Part shown: positions 49,272-60,794 of the stretch, piece after piece
Layout of the letters: each line of letters opens with the position of its first letter
Position numbering within the stretch: the first letter of the stretch is position 1
DNA from: Nannobrachium achirus
Taxonomy: Eukaryota > Chordata > Actinopteri > Myctophiformes > Myctophidae
Direction: 5' to 3'
Assembly (NCBI GenBank): GCA_963921795.1
Contig: OY997658.1
Span: 35,014,347-35,078,346 of the forward strand
DNA: 64,000 bases
The notes under the pieces: model-generated
What the model was told of the DNA's origin: nothing
Database searches by the model: none
What the model saw: the letters and a program-made list of their open reading frames with translations, nothing else
Translations under genes and position numbers: made by a program

Positions 49272-51737
49272 TTACGCGGGCTCCCTGGAGCCAGAGAGAG
49301 AGTGGCCGTGCATGGGAGAAAGGGGTGGTGTAGCGTGGGGTCCTCCGCCTCCCGTCGACGACCCCGCTGTGGCCGTGGAGCTGACCCCACCCGTCTCGTC
49401 TCTCAGGTGATCCCCGGAGGTGATGGAGGAGTCCTGGTCGGGGTGATCACCCGCTCCTCCTCCTCCCCGCACCCTCCTCCGGTCCTCCTCTTTCTTCCAC
49501 TTCATGCGTCTGTTCTGGAACCAGATCTTGATGTGTCTCTCGGTGAGGCTGAGCGTCAGCGCCAGCTCCACGCGCCGCGGCCTGGAGATGTAGCGGTTGA
49601 ACAGGAACTCCTTCTCCAGCTCCAGCAGCTGCGCGCGCGTGTAGGCCGTCCGCGTGCGCTTGTTCTCCTCGGCCTCTGCCATCATGTAGGGTCCTGGCAG
49701 GAAAAAAGGAAACTTTTAACACGTTTGGTTGTATGATCATTTTATATATAGAGCAACAGTTTAGAAAAACAGCAAACGCGCTCGGATTGAAATTATAAAT
49801 AATAATTTGGCAATAACATTTTGATAATAGTTTCTAAATCTAAAATGACTCCTATAAATAATGTGTAATTTTTAATTTATTCTTAATGTCTAAATAAAAC
49901 TAAAGGCAATTTTAATTATTATTACATTATTCTTATAATATTTAATATGCCAAATGCAGCTTGTTTGTTACGGTATAGCCTATAAAACATATAGCCTTGA
50001 TTAACTTTGAGGGGAATGAAACTAACTTTTTTCAAAGCCCAAGATCAGGTTTAGTCATCATAGCTCACATGCATTCATTTGGCATAATTGTAACAATATG
50101 CCATGCCGTCCAATTTCAATATAGCGCATTTTACGCATGCACATTATGTGGCTGTTCTGTCTCTGTGGGCCTAAGAAAGTAAACATGTTGATAACCGATT
50201 CATTTTTTTGTAGCCTAGAGAATCTCAATGTAAAAATATATTAATTTCATTGGTTTGGACTTTGAATATATCGCCTACAGAGGCTAGAGCCTATAGACTT
50301 ACTATAACCTGACTACTCAAAACTGACCAATTGACAGAAATGACCTGCCTCAACTTCGTAGTAGCCTAGGCCACATTGCTGACTTAAATCGTATAACATG
50401 TAGCCTACATTTAAGAATATGAGGCATTGATTGGCTGAGGTAAACTTTTAAGCTTAATCAGAAACGGGGTTATAGGCAACGACGAGTCAAACCACATTAA
50501 ATAGAAACAAAATAAGTTGACTCCAAATGCCCAACAACATGCACAATTGAATAGAATGATGTTGTTTAGAGGTCTGTGGCTGTATCACAAAGCCTATATG
50601 ACCGATAATGCCCAATGGGTAGTTTAATTTCTATTATTGATTTAATAGGTTATTCAAATGTTTTTTTTTACATCAACCCCACGAGAGATTAGCTTATGGT
50701 CCTGCGGTTGCCATAGCCTATGGGAGTTCTTTGTAATATAAAACAGCACATAGTAGCCTATACATATAGAACAATGAGGGTTGAAGAAAGTAAGCATTGA
50801 CCTTCCCGGCCCAGAATGACTGATACTGTAAACTGAAACACCCAGAATAATATTGTTCGGAACATGATGTCATATAGGCCTCAGTACGAGCCAATTCAAT
50901 CTTCTTAACATGTTAGTATGCAGGCACTGTTTTAACGTGTGGAATTCACACAGTTGTGAACTTAAATACCAAAATGATTAAAGGAAACAAAGAAGACTGC
51001 TGTAAACTCATGTGATTTCTTAATACGGTAGTTCCGCAAAAGGCTTCATAATATGATTCTTAGATATTTTACTATAGATTCAAGATGTTTGTCACAAAGA
51101 TGTCAGTAGGCCTGGCAAGTGTTGGGGGTGTTCCATAATATACAGGATAAAAATAGTAGCCTATAACAATACAAAACGTATCTAAAACAGTTTAAAAGGT
51201 CAACGCTTCTTAATTCGGCTTCGTCTTGCCTGGGGTAGGCCTATAAACTGTTCTTCAGTCTGCTTTTGCTCTCTAGTTTGACAAGAAGGCATATACAATT
51301 TTGAGAGATAAATTACCTGCCCATTGCCCCTTCCAGGCGTGCGCGTGGGATTTGGTTGTTTTCATCCAGGGGAAGGGGAGGTGGTACCTGTTCCTATCGG
51401 CGCACAGGGTCAGCTCCCCCGCGTCCCCTCCATAACCTCCGGCAGGTGGAAGCTGCTGCTGGATGGCCGCCTGTGGATGTTGGAGATGTGACCCGCCTGA
51501 TGGGTTTTCTCGCATAGGCATACTGTATGGGGTAATGTCAGGATTGAGGCCGGCCTGCTCCACCAAGCCTCCCATGGACGGCGTGCTGTAGACGGAGTGG
51601 ACCTGTCTGCTCATGTAGAGGCAGGGCGGCGGGCTGTGGCTGTAGTCCTGATCTCTGATCTCTGGTAGTGATCTCTGGTAGGCGCAGGAGTCCTTAAACA
51701 CCTGCGCTGAGGGGTAATAAAGCTCTTCTCGGTTCAT
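49272..51737 (-). CDS. pdx1: PDX1, pancreatic and duodenal ParaHox homeobox factor (2 exons)
   Basis: Exons are 51737-51317 and 49693-49272, in frame, giving 280 aa. The N-terminus [12 protein letters not shown] is PDX1-like. The PBX-binding hexapeptide FPWMK is at residues 122-126, and the homeodomain at about 151-210 carries [13 protein letters not shown] in helix 3 and the PDX-type [15 protein letters not shown]. The intron lies between hexapeptide and homeodomain, as in other PDX1 genes. PDX1 is a nuclear activator needed for pancreas formation and insulin expression (family knowledge). An in-frame ATG at 51782 would add 15 residues; the inner start matches the family. No CDX homeobox lies toward URAD and no GSX homeobox lies on the other side. 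Confidence 0.96.
49694..51316 (-). other. PDX1 intron, no gene seen
   Basis: AT-rich single-copy sequence between the two PDX1 exons. I see no ORF with a known domain, no microsatellite and no transposon ends here, in contrast to nearly every other intron in the window. Confidence 0.6.
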
Positions 51738-52239
51738 GGCTGCCGGGGGCCGAGGCTCTGGAGGAGCGGTGTGCGCACACATGTACCTGTGCCCTCCTCC
51801 TGCGGAGTGAACCTACCTGTGGCCGCTCCGTCTGGCGCCACTATAGACCCCACAGCTTCGCATGCAGGTGTGTCACACACTTACCATGTGACCCTGCTGC
51901 GGCCAAGCCATTGGTTTCACTGTTTACTTAAAAACTACAGCGCCTGTCCCACGTAGGATGTTCGCCTTGGGTAAGCAATGCAAGCGTCTCGGTTTTACAG
52001 TAATCGAACGGAATTGGCCGTCCGTGCGCGAATCAATGCCCTCAGCAAACAGCCCTGCTACTCTAGGCCTAGACAGGCCCCACTGTTTGCCCCGCAATGC
52101 ACTGCCTGGCTCCACCTGCACTCCTCGCCACAACGGCAGCACAATGGACAGGTGCCATGCTTTGCGGGAAAATATATGGCAATGCGAATATGCGAACAGA
52201 AACATTATGAGCAGATTGTGGCCTATAGGCCCTATAGAT
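51738..52239. promoter_or_regulatory. PDX1 upstream region
   Basis: Unique, GC-richer sequence directly upstream of the PDX1 start. It contains CCACTATAGACC and CCTCCTCCTGCGG near 51800-51850. It must hold the core promoter, but I cannot point to a TATA box or a specific enhancer. Confidence 0.4.
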
Positions 52240-52572
52240 CATTGCTTCTCAAAGTGGGGTCTGGGGACCCTCACCGGTCCTTGAGGGAGTTCCAGGGGGT
52301 CCCCAGCTAAATGATAGTTATGAGGAACTATAATTATTATAGGTAGGCCTATATGTATAAGTGTGTATAACTCAGAGTGTACAAATGGAGTTAAATTGTT
52401 GATTTTACACATGGGGTGGAGATAGAAATGCCATTAAATGGGGGGTCCGTCCGTAGCCTATAATGCATGTCAAACTGGGGGTCCTTGAAATTAAAATGGT
52501 CGAGAAAATGGTTCTCTATGGGGGTCCTTGGCATCTTTTCAAATGGGGGTCCGCGGGCTATAAGAACCACTG
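52240..52572. mobile_element. hAT-type MITE upstream of PDX1
   Basis: ATTGCTTCTCAAAGTGGGGT at the left and ATAAGAACCACTG at the right, with repeated GGGGGTCC words. About 0.5 kb upstream of the PDX1 start. Confidence 0.6.
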
Positions 52573-53245
52573 TCCTAGATTATACGCAAAAAATAAATAA
52601 ATTCGCATTATAAATTGGTCAACATGGACAATTTATATAGGTATGGGTTATATATATATCTTCTGTCAACATATGTGGCAATACAGGATATGGGGAAATC
52701 GATATCCTATATGGGCAAAAGCATTCACTGACCTCCGAGATAAGAGAGCTACCTTGATGGAGAGTTGTCTAGGAAACTGGGGTTAATTTCTAACACCATG
52801 CCTTCCTAAGCTTTTTTCTTTTTTCCCCAATTGGACCGGCAAACTTTTAAAATGTATAGCCTATACCGATTATAGCAGTTGTTCTCAAACTATAGCTCAA
52901 ACACCATGCACAAACTAGTGAAAACAGCAGATTTTTTCTTCATTAAATTACTGAAGAAATCATCAATTTGTTTTTAATTCATGAAAGATTTTGCTTTTTT
53001 GGGAATGTTTTATTTATTTATTATTGTTTTGAAATAATAATTAAAAATCAAACCTCGGTTCGAAGTGAAGCGGTGGACAGATAAAACCTCTATTCTGAAT
53101 GTATTTTTCATCTGTTTTGATAATCTGCAATAGATACTGCGTGTACAAGACAGATAAACCCTGAAGGCCAAATTATCATGTGAAGCTTGACCAATCCTCA
53201 AAGTATCCATTTCATCTAACCGGGAGGGACACCACACATTTTGCT

Positions 53246-53610
53246 TTTTGAAAAAGCCTATTCATTCTGGACTAATATTTTACACGTACGGGACAGGAAA
53301 AACCTGTTCATTCTGGCCTGGAGTGACCATATATGGACATAAGGTAACATACTTTGTGTTTTTGAAAAACCCTGTTCATTCTGGACTGAGATCACCATAT
53401 ATGGTAATTAAACGGACATTCTGTGGGACAGGAAAAACCTGTTCATTCTGGCCTGGAGTGACCATATATGGACATAAGGTAACATACTTTGTGTTTTTGA
53501 AGAACCCTGTTCATTCTGGACTGACATCACCATATATGGTAATTAAACGGACATTCTGTTTTTGAAAAAGCCTGTTCATTCTGGACTGAAATGACCATAT
53601 ATGGGCGTGA
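53246..53610. repeat. Tandem array with five perfect CArG boxes, 67-bp period
   Basis: Units contain TGTTCATTCTGG followed by CCATATATGG. The CArG-type word occurs at 53327, 53395, 53462, 53530 and 53595 (spacing 68, 67, 68, 65). Odd and even units differ in flanks (GGACATAAGG against GGTAATTAAACGG), so there is a 135-bp higher-order repeat. CC(A/T)6GG is the SRF site. It lies 1.5 kb upstream of PDX1. Confidence 0.85.
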
Positions 53611-53999
53611 TACACACAAAGCCATTCATTGGAAGCGGTTTTCACCGCTTCAAAAATATGTAGGGATAAAGGGACCCATAAAAACATGTCCATGACCGTG
53701 ACCCACACATCATGGGTCCCGACCCATGGTTTGGGAAACAGTGCATTAGGCCTATAGGCTAGCTCCGCAAATGCATCATTTAACACTGGGCTGGGTCGCA
53801 CGAAGAGTCCCTGCAAATAACCAAAATGGAACTCCTCTCCGTCTCCATGTGCACTCTCGCCATGTTTGCTGGCCATTACGCAGACATGCGTTCGCCCCAT
53901 TAAACAGCACTCCTCTTGGCAAACCAATTATGTTGGAGTGAGGAACAGAACTCAATTAACAAGCGGAGCGCGTGGGACGTCTTCACACTCAGCCCTTAA

Positions 54000-54125
54000 G
54001 TGGAAAAAGTACTCAAATGTTTTACTTAAGTAAAAGTATCAATACTGCAATGTGGAAATACTCTGTTGAAAGTAAAAGTCCAGTATTAAAACATACTTGA
54101 GTAAAGGTACAAAAGTGTTGGTAAT
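54000..54125. mobile_element. Half copy of the AAGTAAAAGTATCAATACTG hAT family
   Basis: AGTGGAAAAAGTACTCAAATG and AAGTAAAAGTATCAATACTG match the left half of the element at 29674-30109. The right half is absent. Confidence 0.55.
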
Positions 54126-56399
54126 ATAAGGCTGAACTGAAGTGGTTAACAACCTGACATTTGTGTGCAATGCTGAACTAAAGCTGTGCCTTTGCTTTCA
54201 CCAAAGTAGGCCTATAAGTCAACAGACTATTTGCGCGGAGTTCTTCAAAAACAGTTATGGCACATTGTACACAATGTACAGTATCTTAATGGGGCAATAA
54301 GCGCTGCAATAAAGTTCAAGTAAACCAATTCTATACAAATTACACACAATGTGACTTAATGGTGTTTATACCTGATAATTTTTTGAAAGAGAAACGGTCA
54401 ACCGAAGTGGAGATTCACCATGGGGGTTATGAAGCGTTATGTGCGTAAAATGATATTTGGTCAACTTTCCAGCCGTACATAATGGCTTAAGTGACACTTT
54501 AACGCAATAATATGCCAATGCGTTATCATACAATACTGACCAAACAGACAAAATGATACAACACCGGCAATTGGCAAGGTTTCTAACGGCTCTTGCTAAA
54601 GTGGTAAGCTTAATATGCGTGGATAAAGGACAATGGACCCAGCAACAGGTAGACTATAAACAGCAGATGGAACAGACAGCCTCACCACGACGTTGATACT
54701 TAGGACGCTTGAGCAAATGTCCAGCTGTTGGAAGTCCCCGTGATCAACAACAAACACTGAACCGAATTTCCTAAATCTTCCAAAAATAAGTCTGACTATG
54801 ATGAATTAAGAGTAAGACTATACAAGCCTTTCACTGGCTACTGAATGACAAATACCCTAAATCTTTTAGTGGGACACACAATCTCCATAGATTATTTCAC
54901 ACCATGCACCAACAACGGTCAAGTAAGTAAGTACAGTGCCAAGAGAATGTAATGAGAAGTATAGACAAACAATATCATATCAAACAAAAAACAACAACTC
55001 TAATAACTACTTAGCAATCAGGATTTGTGTCAGGTAGACAGCATACACATACAAAAAACGTGTAAACAAGTAACCAATGATTATTTAACAATATTTCTAA
55101 ATTTGCTTTGCATTATTGTTACTATTAAAAAAGTGTCATTATATTGTTACAAGCTATCACTAATTCTGTGCAGAGGCCCAGTGGGCCTGTATTGTAAGAG
55201 CTGTCAAGAACTAGGAGTGTCACGGAAACACTACTATATTTTCTTTCTTTCACTAACAAAGCTATTTCAGGTAGGCGGTATATACATGTCAAAAGGTTTA
55301 AGACACGATAAAATGTGCTTGCACAGTGGCGACAGCATGGCTTATGTAAACATTACCAGCAGCTATAGTAATGACAGAAGAATGCTAATGACATTATAAT
55401 TGGAATCAAACCACCACTAGGTGAAAAAATGCAGCATTAATCACTCAGTGTGGGAGAGAAGAGAACAACGTTGTATGTTATGGTTCACACAAGAGCCCCA
55501 ACTAAAATCAATACTGGTCTGAGGTCGACTGTTACGTGAGTCATAACAATTAACATTTAAACTAAATAATTCACAAATTTAAATCTGGTGTAGTTGCAAG
55601 CAGAAATGTATTACATGAAAGAGTAATATGTTTTGGTACAAACAAGTTTATTTTAGCTATCGGTACAAAGAACAGGTAAATGACTACTTGTACTTGAAAC
55701 ATCTGTAAACTTTTAAATATGGGTGTGATTTCAAAATGATTTGTTTTCTCAAATACAAAAAACTGTAGCAAAGTCCAAGGGCAAGCAAACGGGAATGCAG
55801 TTATACTAAGAGATAATATCTTAACAGTCTTAGCCTGGCTAAAGCCCCTGAATTGCTAGCAATGGCTATAAATAAGAAAATAAAACAATCTTTGCTGCAA
55901 TTCAAGGGGTATTCAAGGGTTGAATTACAAATGGCAATTCAGGCAGGAAGTCAGGCTATACAGTCTGGTACACAAGAGGGTGGAAAAAGATGATTTAACT
56001 CAAACCGAAAACACTCAAGTCAAACCTTTAACAACACAAACACTGTCCTTTATCCCTCCTCCCTGTGAAGCAGTGTTCCTCCTCTTTTCCACAGCCACTC
56101 ACTGTGAGCCAGCCTTTGTAATAAAACAAGTTAAACAACCAAGGAGTATATTGAACAAGGAGAGGTCACACAGAACACGTTTTAGGCACTGGGATGCTAA
56201 GAGGAGCCGGAAGTTCGATTAACACACTGAGAACCGAGTGGACATGCATATGAATAAACAACATGTTTTAATTATTGCAACCTTTGAAAAGCAAGCAATT
56301 CAGAAAAATAAAAGAAGACATATCAAACATTTTTTTCTGATCTCTTGTTTTAGACAATATCATTTTCTTGAGTTATCTACTGTATATCTCCTTGTTAAA
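54126..56399. other. AT-rich intergenic DNA without a recognised gene
   Basis: No ORF with a known domain on either strand, no microsatellite and no clear transposon ends. In tetrapods GSX1 lies in the interval between PDX1 and POLR1D; no homeodomain coding sequence is visible here. Confidence 0.55.
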
Positions 56400-56640
56400 T
56401 ATTCTCCTTGATAGTAACCAGGAAATCATTTCTGGTTCCTCCTACAGTGGCAGAGTGCGTGTCCCCGAAAGGTGAGTGTGAACGTTCCTATTGCATCACT
56501 GGAAAAGTGACCTCATCCATTGTCCTGTGGGTGGGGAGCAGCTGGAAGAAGAGGCATGAGCGTGTTGACCACATCGACCATATTCACGCGGCACCCATTT
56601 GGGTTACTTCTTCCCGCAGAGGGACCCTCCCCTAATATGA
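56400..56640 (-). other. Unexplained unique GC-richer block 3' of the POLR1D stop codon
   Basis: This compositionally distinct, non-repetitive block lies just past the POLR1D stop codon, surrounded by AT-rich DNA. It probably belongs to the 3' untranslated region; a minus-strand poly(A) hexamer occurs near 55649. It does not match the spliceosomal RNAs, RNase P, RNase MRP or telomerase RNA that I can recall. A 75-codon plus-strand ORF in it has no recognisable motif. Confidence 0.3.
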
Positions 56641-56668
56641 AGTTAAGAGCATAATGTGTGAATATGGA

Positions 56669-59438
56669 TTATTCCTTGGAGAGAGATTGGCTTAGGGGGG
56701 AGGTGTGTGCCTCACGTGGAGAGTGGTCTTTAGATTGGAATCTGAACTTTTCGCCATCTCTCTTATGGGCACCCTTTCTGTGTCTCTGGTCTCTGGAGCC
56801 TCTGTCTTTGTGGCAATCCCTCGCATCCGTGTCCCTATCTGGTCTCTTATCGTTGTGGTTGTTGCTGTGACATTTATGGCCTCCTCTGTGGTCTCCGTTC
56901 CTCTTGTGATCTCTGGTAGGCGTTCTGCTGCGGCTGCGGTGGCGGGAACGGGACTCAGTTCCTGCTGGACGCCCTCTTGTGGTGGAGTTTTCAGCTGTGT
57001 TGCCATGGTGCAGGCCAGTTGAGCGTAGTGTGTTGAGCAAGAAGCGTTTATTGGTGCCACGAAGAGGACACTTCATCCTGGCAGACAACAGCGAATAACA
57101 ACCTTTCAACAGAGTTACATGGCAGCATCACACATCAAGTCTCTGTAACATATTATAGCGTGATGTCCAGGGGGTGTATTGTCCTGTACATCAAGCTGCC
57201 TTATATGGAAACTAGAGATAGGCTCCTGACTTAACTAACTACTAGGACATATCACAATAGGGCTGGGCGATGACTTCAAATCAATGTCAAGTTTATTTCA
57301 AACGTTTGTCTTGATTACAATAAATTAATTATTATAAAACAAACATGAAAATAGCAGATCTATCTAATTATTAATATATTTCTTTCCCTTTGACAGACTG
57401 ATTTTCCTGCCATGAAAATGATGATTTTCTGAAGGTCATCCATAGATGTCTGCCCTGTTTACTTATTATTTCATTCATTTATATTATTATTTAGTGCAAT
57501 TAGAAATGCAGACTCACTCCCTAGCATTCCGCCATGGTCTGAAGACTCACCTCTTCAGACTCCATGCACCTTAGTCCATAGCACTTACCGTAGCACCTGC
57601 CTACTCTCAATGACCATACATGTCATTTTTAGACAGCATTTATTATATGTATATTTGTATAGTTTTGACTAAATAGGTGCTTGGTCTAACTATGTTACTA
57701 TTTCTATGCATTTTATGTATTGATGTTGATGTATTACCTTGCTTATTGTACATCGCTCTGGATTAAGAGCGTCTGCTAAATGCCTAAATTGTATTTTATT
57801 GTTATTTTTAACTTTTGTGTCATCTCTGCTGTAGGCAAGTGAGGGTGGTAAAGTGGGGGTGGAGGAAGGGGCACACCTTTTGTATGATTACTTGCTATTT
57901 GAAAATTACAAAAAAAACACAATAGATTAAAAAAAAGAAAAGAGCAGATCTACAAGCTCACAATGTATCGCAACGCATAGTGTGAGCTTGTTTTCCTAGA
58001 CCACCACTGTACAACAAAGGGTTAATCATACAAATGGTTACAAGTTGTTAATCAGACTAATTGATTTAGTCGGGGCGGGGGAAGAAATCTATTCGAATTT
58101 GTTCCTTGTCATTGATATAATATAAGAAATACAAAATGCTGCTTCACGATTATTAAATTAACCTACATGGGCAGATTAAGTCAGCTATTGGTTCTATATT
58201 TCTGCCCCAGCAAATGTAATATTTTGCATATTGCATATCTGTATTATTTACTAGCAGCTGGTGGTCCAATGGAAAGGTTAGTCAGGTTGATCATCCAGCC
58301 ACACTCACCATCCTGTAGGGCCCATGGTCTCAGCTCTCATCTTGGCTCTGTTAGTCTCCCTCAAGAGCTCTTCTACTGCACGCCTAGGGAGTAGGGACAG
58401 GAAAAAAGAAAAGGAAAGAAAAGAAAAAAACAACAACTGATGAGTCAAAAACTCTGCAGGAAATACAGTAAAGACAGAGGGAGAGAAAGTGTGTGTGTGT
58501 AGGCTCTATGAGTGAGAAACAGAGGATAGCGATGCCACAAAGAGCAAAGGAAGAGAGCCAATTGGAGAGGATAATTTAATTAAGTGAGAGAAACCAGAGT
58601 GAGAGAGACAGGCAGTGGGAGGAGGAGGAGGAGAAGGGAGGGTGAATCATTAGTTTGTGTTTGTGTGTCCTGGTTTGACCTGTGCTGCTGATTCAGCACA
58701 GCCTCGGTGGAAGAGACCGTTTTAGTCGACCTTTGTCCACATATAAAGCAAAGAACTGCGCCGGTGTGTGGTCAGGTGGAGGTGGTAATGGTATTACTAC
58801 TTAAAATTACAATAAAAACACTGCAACTTAGTACATTTACTCAAGTACTGTACTTACTTTATTGGAGTATTTCCAGTTTTCAGTACTTTTACTCCACTAC
58901 ATCGCAGTGGCAAATGTTGTAGGCCTACTTTTACTCCACTAAAATTATTTGACAACTTGAATTACTAATTACCTTGTAGATACACATTTCGGCCATTTGA
59001 AAATAGCCGATCTACAAGCTCATAGCATTTTTCAAAAGACGTTTGCACTATGAAAACTTGAAATGAGACATTCTGCATAAAGAGTACTTTATACAATTAG
59101 TAGTACATGTTGATACTGATACTATTAGTTGTTATACTTTTACTCAAGTAAATTTAGAATGAATTGTATTTCTATATTGCAGTATTGATACTTTTAATTA
59201 AAGTAAAACATTTGAGTACTTTTCCACCAATGTCTCGCTCATATTTAGGTGCATGTGCAAACAAGACAAATTACAGCAGATTTTAGCATTCCTTCAAATA
59301 GAAGGGGAAAGGGATTAAAGAGAAGAGTTTGATGATTCACAGAGACTTGATGCCGAGTAGCTGTGTAGCCTACTATACCCAATAATAATGTTAATTATTA
59401 GTAGTAACATACTTCTCCAATTCACTGTCGTCTGCCAT
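56669..59438 (-). CDS. polr1d: POLR1D locus, product matching human POLR1D isoform 2 (3 exons)
   Basis: Exons are 59438-59413, 58383-58309 and 57077-56669, in frame, giving 169 aa. It begins MADDSELEK, continues RAVEELLRETNRAKMRAETM and then WMKCPLRGTNKRFLLNT. Each piece aligns with human POLR1D isoform 2 (about 122 aa) and with its exon borders. The C-terminal half is low-complexity, rich in R, H, D, S and K with RS/RD-like dipeptides, and longer than in human. The role of this isoform is unknown. The other human isoform, which shares exon 1, encodes RPAC2, a subunit of RNA polymerases I and III. I do not find an exon with the RPAC2 core (HEEDHTLGN-like) in the window. The gene lies head-to-head with a candidate promoter at 60.4 kb. 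Confidence 0.85.
57480..57800 (+). mobile_element. Retroelement 3' end (GCGTCTGCTAAATG type)
   Basis: CTCACCTCTTCAGACTCCATG and then CGCTCTGGATTAAGAGCGTC with TGCTAAATGCC: the common fish LINE/SINE 3' tail. In the POLR1D intron. Confidence 0.6.
57942..57992. repeat. Hairpin cassette in POLR1D intron
   Basis: GCAGATCTACAAGCTCACA, then a spacer with CGCAACGC, then TGTGAGCTTG. The right arm is shortened. Confidence 0.6.
58818..59235. mobile_element. hAT-family element in POLR1D intron 1
   Basis: CTTAGTACATTTACTCAAGTAC at left and GAGTACTTTTCCACCAATG at right. It carries one arm of the hairpin cassette at 58997-59020. The left terminal CAGTGGTGG is missing. Confidence 0.6.
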
Positions 59439-59808
59439 CGCGGAGTGATGAAATAAAACACAAGATTGATTGTGATTCTCCTAAGAGTTAACGTGACATC
59501 TTTGTTTACATCTCCACGGGGACTTTCAAGAAAAGGACCCCGGTTATTGTGTAGCCTTAGCAACGCCCGATGACTTATTGAAAACAATTTCCGTGACATG
59601 TTGAAAAACTGCCTTTGAAAGAAAAAACGTTGGATTTCGATTTGTTTTGTTTGTTTGATTTCCTTCTTCTTTTTGCTTGCGAATAAAAATCAACACCCTG
59701 TCCATGTGTTTTTTTCAGTCAGGCAGTTTAGGAAACACCCACGTCTTGTCTTTGGCCTGACAGAGCCTGGCCACGCCCATTTTGTTTCGACGGACAGCGG
59801 TGGGCGGG

Positions 59809-60377
59809 CAGTGGTGGAAAGTAACTAAAGTACATTTACTTAAGTACTTTACAATTGAGGTATTTTTACTTTATTGGAGTATTTCCAATGTTCAGTACTC
59901 ACTTTTACTTTTACTCCACTACATCTCAGAGGCAAATATTGTAGGCCTACAATTATCTGAAAGCTTTAGTTTACAAGTTACTTTTTAGATTTTGATTACC
60001 GGTATACAAAATATAGCCTACATTACCGCAACGCGTTGTGAGCTTGTAGATCTGCTATTTTCAAACATTTTGTACTTTTACATTTGGTAGCTATTGATTG
60101 ATTGATTGAAGGCTTTATTAGAAGTTTGCATAGGAAAATGTACAGATTCATGACGGTACAGTTCACTGGTACAAGGTCTACTAAAAGGAGATCCATGAAA
60201 AGACTAAGCTTATTTCAACAGCTACTTTAAGTTCTTTTTGATGCCAACGCTTTCATACTTTTATTCAAGTAGGCTTGCATTTAGAATTCTGGATTTTTAC
60301 TTGTAACAGAGAGTACATCTACATTACAGTATTGATACTTTTGATACTAAAGAATGTGAGTGCTTTTTCCACCACTG
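59809..60377. mobile_element. Complete hAT element with perfect 8-bp TSD between two head-to-head promoters
   Basis: Begins CAGTGGTGGAAAGTAACTA and ends TTTTTCCACCACTG, flanked by TGGGCGGG at 59801-59808 and 60378-60385. 569 bp, non-coding. It contains a hairpin-cassette arm at 60028-60061 and a small LINE 3' fragment with (ATTG)n at about 60090-60226. Confidence 0.85.
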
Positions 60378-60385
60378 TGGGCGGG

Positions 60386-60559
60386 CCTCCACCGCTAAAG
60401 GCTCGGGGGGCGTGCCGTGTGTTTTCGTGTGTCTGCGGATGGAACGCTCCTCCGTTGCGGTGGTGAATGTGTGATGATCATCATTGAGGTCCCGTTAGCT
60501 TTAATTGTCCCCTCTCGGGGCCGGAGTGCACCGTGCACAAAGGAGAAGCCGAAAAATAG
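60386..60559 (+). promoter_or_regulatory. GC-rich candidate promoter and noncoding first exon of a plus-strand gene (LNX2 expected by synteny)
   Basis: This CpG-rich block is unlike the surrounding AT-rich DNA and ends in a good splice donor (AATAG|GTAATA at 60559/60560). In vertebrates LNX2 lies head-to-head with POLR1D, so a plus-strand 5' UTR exon is expected here. There is no coding evidence in the block. A hAT element separates it from the POLR1D promoter. Confidence 0.35.
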
Positions 60560-60794
60560 GTAATATTACATTGCATGTGTTTCTGTTCTGCACGTCATCG
60601 GTGACACCATGTCTAGGCTTAGAATGGGAATGATGGCTATTGTCGCTTCTTCATCTGACTGACTGACTGCCCCCCCACCGTCCACCGCTCCTGGAGGGTG
60701 GGCTGCATGGGATGCAATCATCAGGCTGATGATAAAAATATGCTTTTCGCCTAGTAATTCAAACATATTGAACGTTTTTGAGCGGCGTGTAGAA

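Noticed and set aside
49242..49736. 164-codon plus-strand ORF opposite PDX1 exon 2
   Set aside because: It is the shadow of the GC-rich homeodomain exon, which has the conserved protein on the minus strand.
56705..57022. Hydrophobic plus-strand ORF opposite POLR1D exon 3
   Set aside because: Complement of the R/H/D/S-rich tail. It looks membrane-like only because those codons complement to hydrophobic ones.
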